Shown: positions 15,986-23,868, counted from the first letter of the stretch. The stretch: 24,542 nucleotides of DNA from Pseudomonadota bacterium (GCA_023428645.1 JAEYXD010000188.1:1-24542); one strand, 5' to 3'. Notes: generated by a model not told the origin, from the sequence alone. Program-made: numbers and translations.

Positions 15986-18082
15986 ATGATATTCAACCAA
16001 CCGACCGCCGGGCGCGAATCGCCGGCAGTGTCGTGGCGCAAAGGCATCGCGACGGGCCTCGTCGCGATGATCGGTGCGCTCACGCATACGACAGGCGACA
16101 CCGCCGGGGCGTCTTCAGGGGGTGGAGCTCCGCCGCCGGGCGACGCGCCGACCTATGAATGGACGACGCTGGGCAGCGACTTCGCGCACACGCGCTACGC
16201 GCCGGTGAAGCAGATCAACGCCGACAACTTCGGCACGCTGAAGAAGGCGTGGGAATGGAACGGCGCGAGCTTCAACGCACAGAGCGGCCGCTCGACGCCC
16301 TCGTACGTCGACGGCAAGCTGTTCACGGTCGCGGGCGAGCGTCGCCACGTCGTCGCGCTCGATCCGGCGACCGGCGAAACGATCTGGTCGTACGTCGAGC
16401 CGAAGACGGGGCGCTACGAGTATTCGATGCGCAAGGATTACGGCAAGGGCGTCGCGTATGCGAAGGTCGACGGCAAGGGCGTCGTCTACATCGTCAGCCC
16501 GGCATTCTTCCTGACCGCGCTCGATGCCGAAACCGGCAAGCCGCTCGAAGGCTTCGGCAAGCCGGTGCCGGTCAAAGGCTTCCCGAAGACGGGCGTCGTC
16601 GACCTGCTCGCCGACCTCGGCCACGAGTACGACCCTGACAAGGGCATTCCGCTCAAGACGGGTTACATCACTTCCTCCTCGCCGCCGATCGTCGTCAACG
16701 GCGTCGTGGTCGTCGGCAACTCCGCGGAGCAGGGCTACAACCAGTCGCGCATCGAGAACGTCCCCGGCGACATCCTCGCGTACGACGCGAAGACGGGTAA
16801 GTTCCTGTGGAAGTTCAACGTCATTCCGAAACCCGGCGAGTTCGGCCACGAGACGTGGGAGAACGATGCTTGGAAGTGGACCGGCGACATCTCGTCGTGG
16901 GCGCCGCTCTCGGCCGATCCGGAGCGCGGCATCGTCTACGTGCCGACGAACGGCGCATCGGTCGACTTCTACGGCGGCTTCCGTCCCGGCGACAACCTGT
17001 TCAGCACGAGCCTGATCGCGCTCGACGTGAAGACGGGCAAGCGCGTGTGGCACTACCAGCTCGTCCATCACGACATCTGGAACTACGACACGCCGACCGC
17101 CCCCGTGCTGCTCGACGTGACGCAGAACGGGAAGAAGGTGCCTGCCGTCGTGCAGGTGACGAAGCAGGCCTTCGCGTATGCGTTCAATCGCGAGACGGGC
17201 AAGCCGCTGTGGCCGATCGTCGAAAGGAAAGTGGCCGCCTCCAAGATTCCGGGCGAGAAGATGGCGAAGACGCAGCCGTTCCCGACCAAGCCGAAGCCGT
17301 ACGACATGCAGGGCCTGACGCATGACGACCTCATCGACTTCACGCCGGAGCTGCGCGAGAAGGCGATCAAGGCCGTCTCTCAGTACGAGATCGGGCCGCT
17401 GTTCCTGCCGCCTCTGCATCGCGACAACAAGCAAGGCCTGAAGGGCGCGCTGTGGTGTCCTGGTGACGTCGGCGGCGTGAACATCGACGGCCCAGCGGCG
17501 GCCGATCCGACGAGCGGCATTCTGTACGTCACCTCTCGCAAGGGCTGCACGTCGCGCATCATCGCTCCGGGCAAGGAACGCGACGCGCTCGAGTCGGCAC
17601 CGACGGGCACGACGATCGCCGACTATGCGGTGTTGGGCGGCCAGGGCGTGCGCGGTCCGGACGATCTGCCGTTGTTCAAGCCGCCGTACAGCCGCATCAC
17701 GGCGATCGACATGAACACGGGTGAGCATCTGTGGTGGGTGCCGGTCGGCGAGACGCCGAATCGCATCAAGAACAATCCGAAGGTCGCGGGCGTCAACGTC
17801 GGCGACACCGGCACGGGCCGCGTGGCACCGATGACGGTGACGGACACGCTCTTGATCTATCAAGGCGAAGCGTCCGACGGCTCACCGCACCTGTTCGCGC
17901 TCGACAAGAAGACGGGCAAGACGATCTCGAAAGTGAAGATCGACGCAATGACTCGCTACGGCATGATGACGTACGTCCACAACGGACATCAGTACGTGAT
18001 GCTGCAAGCAGGCCCGAAGCTGATCGCGATGGCGCTGCCTTCGGCGATTCCCGCGCCTGCTCGCGCGGGCGGCGGCGACTGA
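15986..18082 (+). CDS. PQQ-dependent dehydrogenase, glucose/quinate dehydrogenase-like propeller
   Basis: A 698-residue exported quinoprotein without its own haem domain. A long basic leader and hydrophobic stretch (residues 15-37) act as signal peptide. The propeller starts with YEWTTLGSDFAHTRYAPVKQI and contains W-motif repeats such as DPATGETIWSY. The segment LVHHDIWNYDTPTAPVLLD is the equivalent of the HHDLWDMD active-site segment of membrane glucose dehydrogenase, but with N366 where the catalytic Asp is expected and D368 two residues on. Also typical are VQVTKQAFAYAF and TQPFPTKPKPYD. The enzyme should oxidise an alcohol, sugar or aldehyde and give electrons to a separate acceptor, perhaps the cytochrome c at 18296. 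The ATG at 15986 has GAGGAG six bases upstream; the frame is open upstream but includes the hairpin. It ends in a strong terminator. Confidence 0.92.
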   Translation: MIFNQPTAGRESPAVSWRKGIATGLVAMIGALTHTTGDTAGASSGGGAPPPGDAPTYEWTTLGSDFAHTRYAPVKQINADNFGTLKKAWEWNGASFNAQSGRSTPSYVDGKLFTVAGERRHVVALDPATGETIWSYVEPKTGRYEYSMRKDYGKGVAYAKVDGKGVVYIVSPAFFLTALDAETGKPLEGFGKPVPVKGFPKTGVVDLLADLGHEYDPDKGIPLKTGYITSSSPPIVVNGVVVVGNSAEQGYNQSRIENVPGDILAYDAKTGKFLWKFNVIPKPGEFGHETWENDAWKWTGDISSWAPLSADPERGIVYVPTNGASVDFYGGFRPGDNLFSTSLIALDVKTGKRVWHYQLVHHDIWNYDTPTAPVLLDVTQNGKKVPAVVQVTKQAFAYAFNRETGKPLWPIVERKVAASKIPGEKMAKTQPFPTKPKPYDMQGLTHDDLIDFTPELREKAIKAVSQYEIGPLFLPPLHRDNKQGLKGALWCPGDVGGVNIDGPAAADPTSGILYVTSRKGCTSRIIAPGKERDALESAPTGTTIADYAVLGGQGVRGPDDLPLFKPPYSRITAIDMNTGEHLWWVPVGETPNRIKNNPKVAGVNVGDTGTGRVAPMTVTDTLLIYQGEASDGSPHLFALDKKTGKTISKVKIDAMTRYGMMTYVHNGHQYVMLQAGPKLIAMALPSAIPAPARAGGGD

Positions 18083-18093
18083 TCTTTGCATTG

Positions 18094-18126
18094 GCGGGGC
18101 TTGCAGCGGCAAGCCCCGCTTTTCTT
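18094..18126 (+). terminator. Rho-independent terminator
   Basis: An 11-bp perfect stem (18094-18104 with 18109-18119) with loop AGCG is followed at once by TTTTCTTT. It begins 12 bases after the stop of the PQQ dehydrogenase gene and separates it from the cytochrome c gene. Confidence 0.95.
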
Positions 18127-18295
18127 TGCACGACTTGACGGGCTGGACGCCCAACTACACGAACGCATGGGACAGCGTTCACCACGCGTTAAGCGATAAG
18201 CCACCTACACTTGAATCACCGACACTTGCGGTGTCCTTGCTAGGAATGCAGTGCTCGGCTAGCGTGCGAAAGCACATGTTGAACCGGAGTTGAAG

Positions 18296-18697
18296 ATGTC
18301 GAAGATGATTGCACGCCGCCTCGTGTTCGCCGCGACCGCCACCATGGGTGTCGCAGCGCTGTCGGTTGCGCTCGCGAATGGACGCTCGACTAAAGATGGC
18401 GTCTTCACCGACGAGCAGGCGTCGCGCGGCAAATCGGTTTACGAGACTGCCTGCATGACCTGCCATCCCACGGCGGATTTCTATCGTGAGCGGCTCGCGC
18501 GCTACGAGAACAGGACGGTCGCCGCGCTGTTCGAATCCATCAGCACTTCGATGCCGGCCGACAGGCCCGGCGACCTGATGACGAGCGAATACCTCGATGT
18601 GATCTCGTACATCCTGTCGATCACGGGATCGCCCGCGGGAGCCGAAGAGCTCACGACGGACAACATGGAAGGAGCCACGGTCGGACCCGTGAACTAA
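18296..18697 (+). CDS. Small exported cytochrome c
   Basis: A 133-residue protein with a signal peptide (residues 1-27, ending SVALA) and one haem c site CMTCH (C53, C56, H57). A likely axial Met is M86 in TSMPADRPGDL, followed by SEYLDVISYILSI, the typical last helix of class I cytochromes. It should carry electrons in the periplasm, and its position suggests it accepts them from the PQQ dehydrogenase upstream, although a terminator lies between them. I chose the ATG at 18296 because GGAG is six bases upstream; a TTG two codons earlier overlaps this spacing. The C-terminal TTDNMEGATVGPVN tail is unstructured. Confidence 0.92.
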   Translation: MSKMIARRLVFAATATMGVAALSVALANGRSTKDGVFTDEQASRGKSVYETACMTCHPTADFYRERLARYENRTVAALFESISTSMPADRPGDLMTSEYLDVISYILSITGSPAGAEELTTDNMEGATVGPVN

Positions 18698-18713
18698 CGC
18701 TCCCTCTTTTTCC

Positions 18714-18740
18714 GGCGGAGCGAACTCGCTTCGCTCTGCC
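18714..18740. repeat. Intergenic hairpin after the cytochrome c gene
   Basis: An 11-bp stem with one G-T pair (18714-18724 with 18730-18740) and a 5-base loop sits between the cytochrome c stop and the terminator that follows. It has no T tract, so its role is open; it may stabilise the 3' end. Confidence 0.6.
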
Positions 18741-18758
18741 GCAGCGAACGCACCAAAG

Positions 18759-18796
18759 AAAACGCCCCTTCCCACTGCCGTGAGAAGGGGCGTTTC
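18759..18796. terminator. Bidirectional terminator between convergent genes
   Basis: A stem of at least 9 bp (18763-18771 with 18784-18792) is extended by A-T pairs outside, with an A run on the left and TTTCGTTT on the right. It can therefore end both the cytochrome c transcript (+) and the propeller gene transcript (-, stop at 18824). Confidence 0.88.
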
Positions 18797-18823
18797 GTTT
18801 CAGCTAGGGACGAGCGCCTGCGA

Positions 18824-20047
18824 TCAAAGCTCCTTGGCCGGCCACAGCGCGCCCTGCGTCTTCTTCGGAATCGGCTTCAGGCCCTGGTACACGAACTTCT
18901 GGATGCGCTTACCTTCGTAAGTCTCCGTCGTGTAGATATTGCCCTTCGAGTCCGATGCGATGCTGTGCGGCGCGTAGAACAGGCCCGGCTGACGACCGCC
19001 GTCACCGAACGAGTACAGCACCTCGAGCGACTCGCGCTCCATCACGTACACCTTCATGTTCTGGCCATCGGCGAGATACATGTACGTCTGCTTCGGATCC
19101 TTCGAGAAGGCGATGTCCCAGGTCGAGCCCTGCGCCAACGTATTCGGCGCCACGACCTTCTCCTTCACGAACGTGCCATCCGGCTTGAACACCTGGATGC
19201 GGTCGGAGCCGCGATCGCAGACGTAGATCAGGCCGTCGTTCGACGGAATCGCACAATGAACGGGACCGCGGAACTGCTTGGGCAGCTCGGCGCCCGGCTT
19301 GTATTCGACAGGACCATCGACCGGCTTGTTGCCGTACGCGCCCCAGTAACGCTTGAACGCGCCCGTGTCGACATCGAGCACGACGACGCGCTTGTTGCCG
19401 TAGCCGTCGGCGATGTACGCCTCGTTCGCCTTGTGATCGATCGCGATTTCGGCGACGCGGCCGAAGTGCGTCGTGCTGTTGCTGTCCGCCGCCTTGCCCG
19501 GCTCGCCGATCTGCTGAATGAACTTGCCTTCGCGAGTGAACTTGAGGATGTGCGAATCCCACGGCTCCGGATTGATCTTGCGCTCGGCGTTGCCGTAGCT
19601 GCCGCCGTTGCCGCCGATCCAGATGTTGCCCTTGCTGTCGACTTCCATGCCGTGATTGGACGCAGGCCACGTGTAGCCTTCGCCAGGACCGCCCCACGCG
19701 CGCACCAGGTTGCCTTCGGGATCGAACTCGAGCACGGGCGGAGCCGGCGTGCAGCACTCGCTCACCTTCAGCTTCAAGCCGATTTCAGTCGCGCCACGGA
19801 ACATGCTGTCGGAGTCACGATGCACGATGTAGACGTGATCGCGATCGTCGACGGCGACGCCGATGACGTTGCCGAGAATCCAATGGTTGGGAAGCGGCTT
19901 CGGCCAGAAGGGGTCGACTTGGAACGCGGGCGCCTTGACCGCCGCAGCGTCTGCTTGCTGCTGCAACTTGAACTGACCGATGCCAAGACCAGTGAATCCA
20001 AGTGCCAGTGCGGCTGCTACAGCAACCTTGATTTTCGTTACCGCCAT
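18824..20047 (-). CDS. Secreted NHL-repeat propeller resembling peptidyl-alpha-hydroxyglycine lyase (PAL)
   Basis: A 407-residue exported six-bladed propeller. A signal sequence or anchor occupies residues 8-25. By eye it aligns with the lyase half (PAL) of animal peptidylglycine amidating monooxygenase, which splits peptidyl-alpha-hydroxyglycine into amide and glyoxylate. Residues at the PAL zinc ligand positions are all His: H132 (SNHGMEVD), H264 (GPVHCA) and H361 (YAPHSIAS). Also kept are the catalytic Tyr, Y216 in ADGYGNKR, and two Arg, R77 in IVHRD and R279 in CDRGSDRIQVF. The Met two before the last His in rat PAL is A359 here. The ATG at 20047 follows AGGGGGA at good spacing; upstream codons in frame are in the promoter region. 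A copper monooxygenase of the PHM type lies 2 kb away. The substrate is unknown. Confidence 0.85.
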   Translation of the reverse strand: MAVTKIKVAVAAALALGFTGLGIGQFKLQQQADAAAVKAPAFQVDPFWPKPLPNHWILGNVIGVAVDDRDHVYIVHRDSDSMFRGATEIGLKLKVSECCTPAPPVLEFDPEGNLVRAWGGPGEGYTWPASNHGMEVDSKGNIWIGGNGGSYGNAERKINPEPWDSHILKFTREGKFIQQIGEPGKAADSNSTTHFGRVAEIAIDHKANEAYIADGYGNKRVVVLDVDTGAFKRYWGAYGNKPVDGPVEYKPGAELPKQFRGPVHCAIPSNDGLIYVCDRGSDRIQVFKPDGTFVKEKVVAPNTLAQGSTWDIAFSKDPKQTYMYLADGQNMKVYVMERESLEVLYSFGDGGRQPGLFYAPHSIASDSKGNIYTTETYEGKRIQKFVYQGLKPIPKKTQGALWPAKEL

Positions 20048-20091
20048 GCTTCCCCCTGCGGATCGTAAAGTGTTGTGGCAAGCGGCCGCAC

Positions 20092-20119
20092 TATACTCAC
20101 TGTGCTGGGCTGCAGTATA
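20092..20119. promoter_or_regulatory. Possible overlapping divergent -10 elements
   Basis: TATACT is present on the plus strand at 20092-20097 and on the minus strand at 20114-20119, facing each other in the 124-base gap between the divergent PAL-like and HupE-like genes. Neither has a recognisable -35 at normal spacing, so this is a weak candidate for a shared control region. Confidence 0.25.
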
Positions 20120-20171
20120 CGTAGCCACTTGCGGCTGAACGCTTCTTCACATAGTCACGAACGCTTTCCAC

Positions 20172-21536
20172 ATGCGACTCCAACACGCGCACCTTCACGT
20201 ACAGAACGCTTCGCACGCCAACACGTTTGCACATCGGATTTGCGCGTTGGTGCTCGGCTTCGTGATGCTCTGTGGCTTGGCGCCCGCGTACGCGCACGAC
20301 CTGCCCGGCAAGCTCACGATTCTCATGTACGTGAAACCGCAAGGCTCCCAGCTGCAAGTGCTGTTGCGCGTGCCGATGGAAGGGCTTTCGGAAATCGACT
20401 TTCCGATGCGCGGCCAGGGCTATCTCGATTTCGATAGCGCCGGTCCAGCGCTGCGGGACGCCGCGAACGTCTACATCACCGACAACATGCGTTTCTTCGC
20501 GAACGGCAAGAACGTCGGTCCCGCGCAGATCGCGAAAATGCGCGTCTCGGAAGCCGGCGACAAATCGTTTCAGGAATTCGCCACCGCGCTCGCGCACGTG
20601 AGCGGCCCGCAGCAGACGAACGCCGAGAATATCTACTGGAAGCAGGCGTTCTTCGACGTGCTCGTCACGTACGACAACGTACCGGCGAACGCCAAGCTCT
20701 CGCTCGACGCCAACCTCGAGCGGCTCGGCATCGAGACGAGCACGGTGCTGCGCTTCCTGCCGCCGGACAGCCCTGAGCGGGCCTTCAACTACGTCGGCGA
20801 CCCGGGCCTCATCCAGCTCGAGCCGAGCTGGTGGTACGCCTTCTCACGCTTCGTCGTGCTCGGCTTCGAGCACATCCTCGCAGGCATCGATCATCTTCTG
20901 TTCCTGTTCTGTCTCGTGATCCCGAACCGCAGCGTGCGCTCGCTCATTCCGGTGGTCACGGCGTTCACCGCCGCCCATTCGATCACGCTGCTCAGCTCCG
21001 CATTCGGATTCATGCCCGAAGCGCTCTGGTTCCCGAGTCTCATCGAAACCCTGATCGCGCTGTCGATCGTATACATGGCGTGCGAGAACATGCTCGGCGC
21101 GAAACTGCATCGGCGCTGGCTGATCGTCTTCTGCTTCGGGCTCGTCCATGGCTTCGGCTTCTCGTTCATCCTCGCCGATCGCATGCAATTTGCCGGCGGA
21201 CACCTCGTCAGCGCCCTGCTCGCGTTCAACGTCGGCGTGGAACTCGGGCAGTTGCTCGTGCTGCTCGTCACCGTGCCAGCCCTGCGCTTCGTCTTCAAAT
21301 ACTTCCCGACCGAAAAGATCGGCACGGTCGTGCTCTCCGCGATCGCGGCGCACAGCGCCTGGCATTGGTTTACGGAACGCGGCGGCGATCTGCTGCAGTA
21401 CCGCTTCGAGTGGCCCACGCTCGACGCCGCCTTCCTTGCTGCTGCGATGCGATGGGGAATGCTGATCATCGGCTGCGTCGGCGTCCTGTGGGCGCTGAAC
21501 GAAGTCTTCCGGCGCTTGCAGAAGAACAGCTATTAG
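20172..21536 (+). CDS. HupE/UreJ-family membrane protein
   Basis: A 454-residue protein: a His-rich leader (five His within the first 21 residues), a signal-type hydrophobic stretch (23-41, ending AYAHD), an exported domain of about 175 residues, then a membrane domain with about six to seven helices. The membrane part has the family motifs GFEHILAGIDHLLFL (H234, H241), FTAAHSITL (H269), GLVHGFGFS (H326) and FNVGVELGQ (E357). HupE/UreJ proteins are thought to move nickel or related metals. Between a PHM-like copper enzyme and a zinc-site lyase, a metal-supply role is plausible but unproven. The start at 20172 lacks a clear ribosome site and gives an unusually long leader, so a later start is possible. 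Confidence 0.85.
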   Translation: MRLQHAHLHVQNASHANTFAHRICALVLGFVMLCGLAPAYAHDLPGKLTILMYVKPQGSQLQVLLRVPMEGLSEIDFPMRGQGYLDFDSAGPALRDAANVYITDNMRFFANGKNVGPAQIAKMRVSEAGDKSFQEFATALAHVSGPQQTNAENIYWKQAFFDVLVTYDNVPANAKLSLDANLERLGIETSTVLRFLPPDSPERAFNYVGDPGLIQLEPSWWYAFSRFVVLGFEHILAGIDHLLFLFCLVIPNRSVRSLIPVVTAFTAAHSITLLSSAFGFMPEALWFPSLIETLIALSIVYMACENMLGAKLHRRWLIVFCFGLVHGFGFSFILADRMQFAGGHLVSALLAFNVGVELGQLLVLLVTVPALRFVFKYFPTEKIGTVVLSAIAAHSAWHWFTERGGDLLQYRFEWPTLDAAFLAAAMRWGMLIIGCVGVLWALNEVFRRLQKNSY

Positions 21537-21978
21537 CAGCGCCGACAGTATCCCGGCGCACCGCTTCACGTGCCATTGCGCCGGCGCATCACGACGATGC
21601 ACTGACTTCTCAACCGCGGTGTCGCGCGGCTTTACGAAATCCCTTCCGCAGGCCGCGCAAGCAATGCTTTCGTTGACGGCGTGGGGCCGTCTCGCGCTGG
21701 GAAAATCGCCCTTGCCGGACAGGCCCGCGATTTGTGCCGCGCTTTGGTCAAGGCAGTGAGAAGTTTAGTTAAAGCAGCCAATTACGCGGTTCCGCATGCC
21801 CACAAACGCGTTGGACTGGATCTATACTCGCGCCCGACTCAGGGGTTTCGATCTTGCAACAACACCAACCTGATCAGGTGCCGGGTTTGGACACGCAATC
21901 GTTGCGTGGCGAAACTGTCGGTGAACTACACGCGTTTGCTCTCGCACTTGGTTCTGCTCCTTTGGAGGTCCGTCCGTC
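21537..21978. other. Intergenic region without a recognisable gene
   Basis: These 442 bases lie between the HupE-like and monooxygenase genes. Just after the HupE stop there is an 8-bp inverted repeat (21553-21560 with 21577-21584) whose right arm is part of a 12-base palindrome (21577-21588). TATACT at 21823-21828 is a possible -10 without a clear -35. The downstream gene probably has its own promoter here, given the length and the lower GC near 21765-21830. Confidence 0.55.
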
Positions 21979-23808
21979 ATGAACCGCAATTCAACAAGTA
22001 CCGTCATGCGCTCTGCGCTGCTGGCCGCCGTGTCAGCCGTGCTCGCAGCGCAGGCTCACGCGAGTGGGCCACAAGCAGGCCTCGCCAGCATCAGCGACTT
22101 CGGGTTGATCGATCAAAAGGGCGATCAGTACCAGCTCTCCCGCCTCGGCAACAACAAGGCCGTGGTGATCATCTCCCAAGCGAACAGCTGCCAGGACAAC
22201 ATCAACCAGCTCCCCAAGTACAAGCTCATGCGTACGCTGTGGGAGAAGAAGGGCGTCGCGTTCCTGATGCTGAACGGCGAGAACAAGGACAACCTCGAGT
22301 CCCTGCGCCGCACGGCGTCGGTGTACGACATCGACTTCCCGATCCTGAAGGACGAAACGCAGCTCGTCACCGAAAGCCTGAACATTTCCAAGGCCGGTGA
22401 AATCGTTGTCGTGAACCCGGAATCGCGCAAGATTCTGTACCGCGGTCCGCTGGACAAAGCCGGTGGTGGCGGTGATGACGACGGCGGTCTCGGTGCTCGC
22501 CAACGCGCTCCGCAGGTCCTCGCGGGCGTGCTGGAGAAGGCAACGACGGGCCAAGAGATCAAGGACACCGTCCTGGTCGACAACCCGGGCGGCTGCGCGT
22601 ACGAGTTCCCGGCGAAGCAGGCTCATGCGGTCGCCGCGCCTGACTACGCGAAGGACGTCGCGCCGATCCTGAAAGAAAAGTGCGCGCACTGCCACGTGCA
22701 GGGCGGCATCGCACCGTTCGCCATGAACAGCTACGACATCGTCCGCGGCTTCGCGCCGATGATCAAGGAAGTGCTGCTGACGAAGCGCATGCCTCCCGCG
22801 CAAGTCGACCCGCACGTCAACAAGTTCGAGAACGCGAACTACATGAGCAACGAGCAGCTGCAGACGCTCGTGCACTGGATCGATGCCGGCGCCCCGCGCG
22901 GCACGGCGAAGAAGGACGCGATGGCCGACATCAAGCCGATCAAGGAAGAGTGGCAGCTCGGCAAGCCTGACTTCATCGTCGAAGTGCCGGCCTTCACGGT
23001 CCCGGCGACGGGCGTGATCGACTACTTCAACCACGTGATCGATCTGCCGTTCAAGGACGACATGTACGTCAAGGCCGTGCAGTTCATCCCGGGCGACACC
23101 CGCGTGCTGCACCACCTGCTCTCGTACATGTCCTCGCCGGACTACGATCGCACGAAGGTGATCTCGGAAGAGAACGTGCGCGACTTCCTCGAAGGCTATG
23201 CGCCTGGCAAGACGGATGCGACGACGTTCCCCGAGGGCACGGGCGTGTTCGTGCCGAAGGGCTACAAGCTCGTCATGCAGATGCACTACACGACGATGGG
23301 CAAGGAAGTGGTCGACAAGACCCGCGTCGGCCTGTACTTCCACAAGACTCCGCCGAAGTACAAGTACCTGACGTATCCGATCTCCCATGGCGGCAGCGCG
23401 CTGCAGATTCCTCCTGGCGAGCAGGAGTACAAGATGAACGGCTCGTATGTGCTGAAGGACGACACGATGCTCTATGCAATGCGTCCGCACATGCATTATC
23501 GCGGTCGTTCGTTCCGGTTCACCGCCGTGTATCCGGACGGCCGTCGTGAGGTGCTCATGAACGTCCCGAACTACAACTTCGCGTGGCAGCCGACCTATCG
23601 TCTGACGCAGCCGAAGCTCCTGCCGGCCGGCACTCGTGTCGTGACCGACGGTATCTTCGACAACTCGAAGTGGAACTCGTGGAATCCGGACCCGAACGTG
23701 ATGGCGAAGGGCGGACCGCAGAGCTGGGATGAGATGTTCATCGGCTACATCACCTACACATTGCCGAACGCATCGAAGGAAAAGCAGGCTGTCGCAGCCG
23801 CGCGCTGA
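21979..23808 (+). CDS. Redoxin / cytochrome c / PHM-like copper monooxygenase fusion
   Basis: A 609-residue exported protein with three domains after a signal peptide (1-28, ending AHA). Residues about 30-190 form a thioredoxin-like (redoxin) domain with one cysteine, C71 in NSCQDN; C206 in GGCAYEF may be its partner. Residues about 222-300 form a haem c domain with CAHCH (C235, C238, H239) and axial candidate M271 in KRMPP. Residues about 320-600 resemble copper type II monooxygenases (PHM, dopamine hydroxylase). The aligned copper ligands are all present: H378-H379 in LHHLL, H436 in MQMHY, H504/H506 in RPHMHYRG, and M586 in WDEMFIGY. Such enzymes hydroxylate a C-H bond with O2 and two single electrons. 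The ATG at 21979 has GGAGG ten bases upstream. The gene ends in a strong terminator. The fusion type is known in acidobacteria and planctomycetes as far as I recall. Confidence 0.92.
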   Translation: MNRNSTSTVMRSALLAAVSAVLAAQAHASGPQAGLASISDFGLIDQKGDQYQLSRLGNNKAVVIISQANSCQDNINQLPKYKLMRTLWEKKGVAFLMLNGENKDNLESLRRTASVYDIDFPILKDETQLVTESLNISKAGEIVVVNPESRKILYRGPLDKAGGGGDDDGGLGARQRAPQVLAGVLEKATTGQEIKDTVLVDNPGGCAYEFPAKQAHAVAAPDYAKDVAPILKEKCAHCHVQGGIAPFAMNSYDIVRGFAPMIKEVLLTKRMPPAQVDPHVNKFENANYMSNEQLQTLVHWIDAGAPRGTAKKDAMADIKPIKEEWQLGKPDFIVEVPAFTVPATGVIDYFNHVIDLPFKDDMYVKAVQFIPGDTRVLHHLLSYMSSPDYDRTKVISEENVRDFLEGYAPGKTDATTFPEGTGVFVPKGYKLVMQMHYTTMGKEVVDKTRVGLYFHKTPPKYKYLTYPISHGGSALQIPPGEQEYKMNGSYVLKDDTMLYAMRPHMHYRGRSFRFTAVYPDGRREVLMNVPNYNFAWQPTYRLTQPKLLPAGTRVVTDGIFDNSKWNSWNPDPNVMAKGGPQSWDEMFIGYITYTLPNASKEKQAVAAAR

Positions 23809-23834
23809 TCCGCTAGCAGGCTGACCAGAGCCAA

Positions 23835-23868
23835 GAGAGGGCTACCTTCGGGTAGCCCTCTTTTTTTT
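23835..23868 (+). terminator. Strong rho-independent terminator
   Basis: A 10-bp perfect stem (23837-23846 with 23851-23860), loop TTCG, then eight T. It starts 27 bases after the stop of the monooxygenase gene. The stable tetraloop and uninterrupted T run make this one of the clearest signals in the window. Confidence 0.97.

Noticed and set aside
16115..17863. Long open frame (582 codons) antisense to the PQQ dehydrogenase
   Set aside because: Arg/Asp/Val-rich composition typical of the reverse strand of a GC-rich gene, with no start signal or known motif.
18965..20068. Open frame (367 codons) on the plus strand across the PAL-like gene
   Set aside because: Shadow frame; the minus strand carries the propeller repeats and active-site residues.
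21681..22400. Open frame (239 codons) running from the intergenic region into the monooxygenase gene
   Set aside because: It overlaps the signal peptide and redoxin domain in another frame, is basic and low-complexity, and has no ribosome site.
22033..23496. Long open frame (487 codons) antisense to the copper monooxygenase
   Set aside because: The sense strand encodes recognised domains with all metal ligands; the reverse frame shows no domain.
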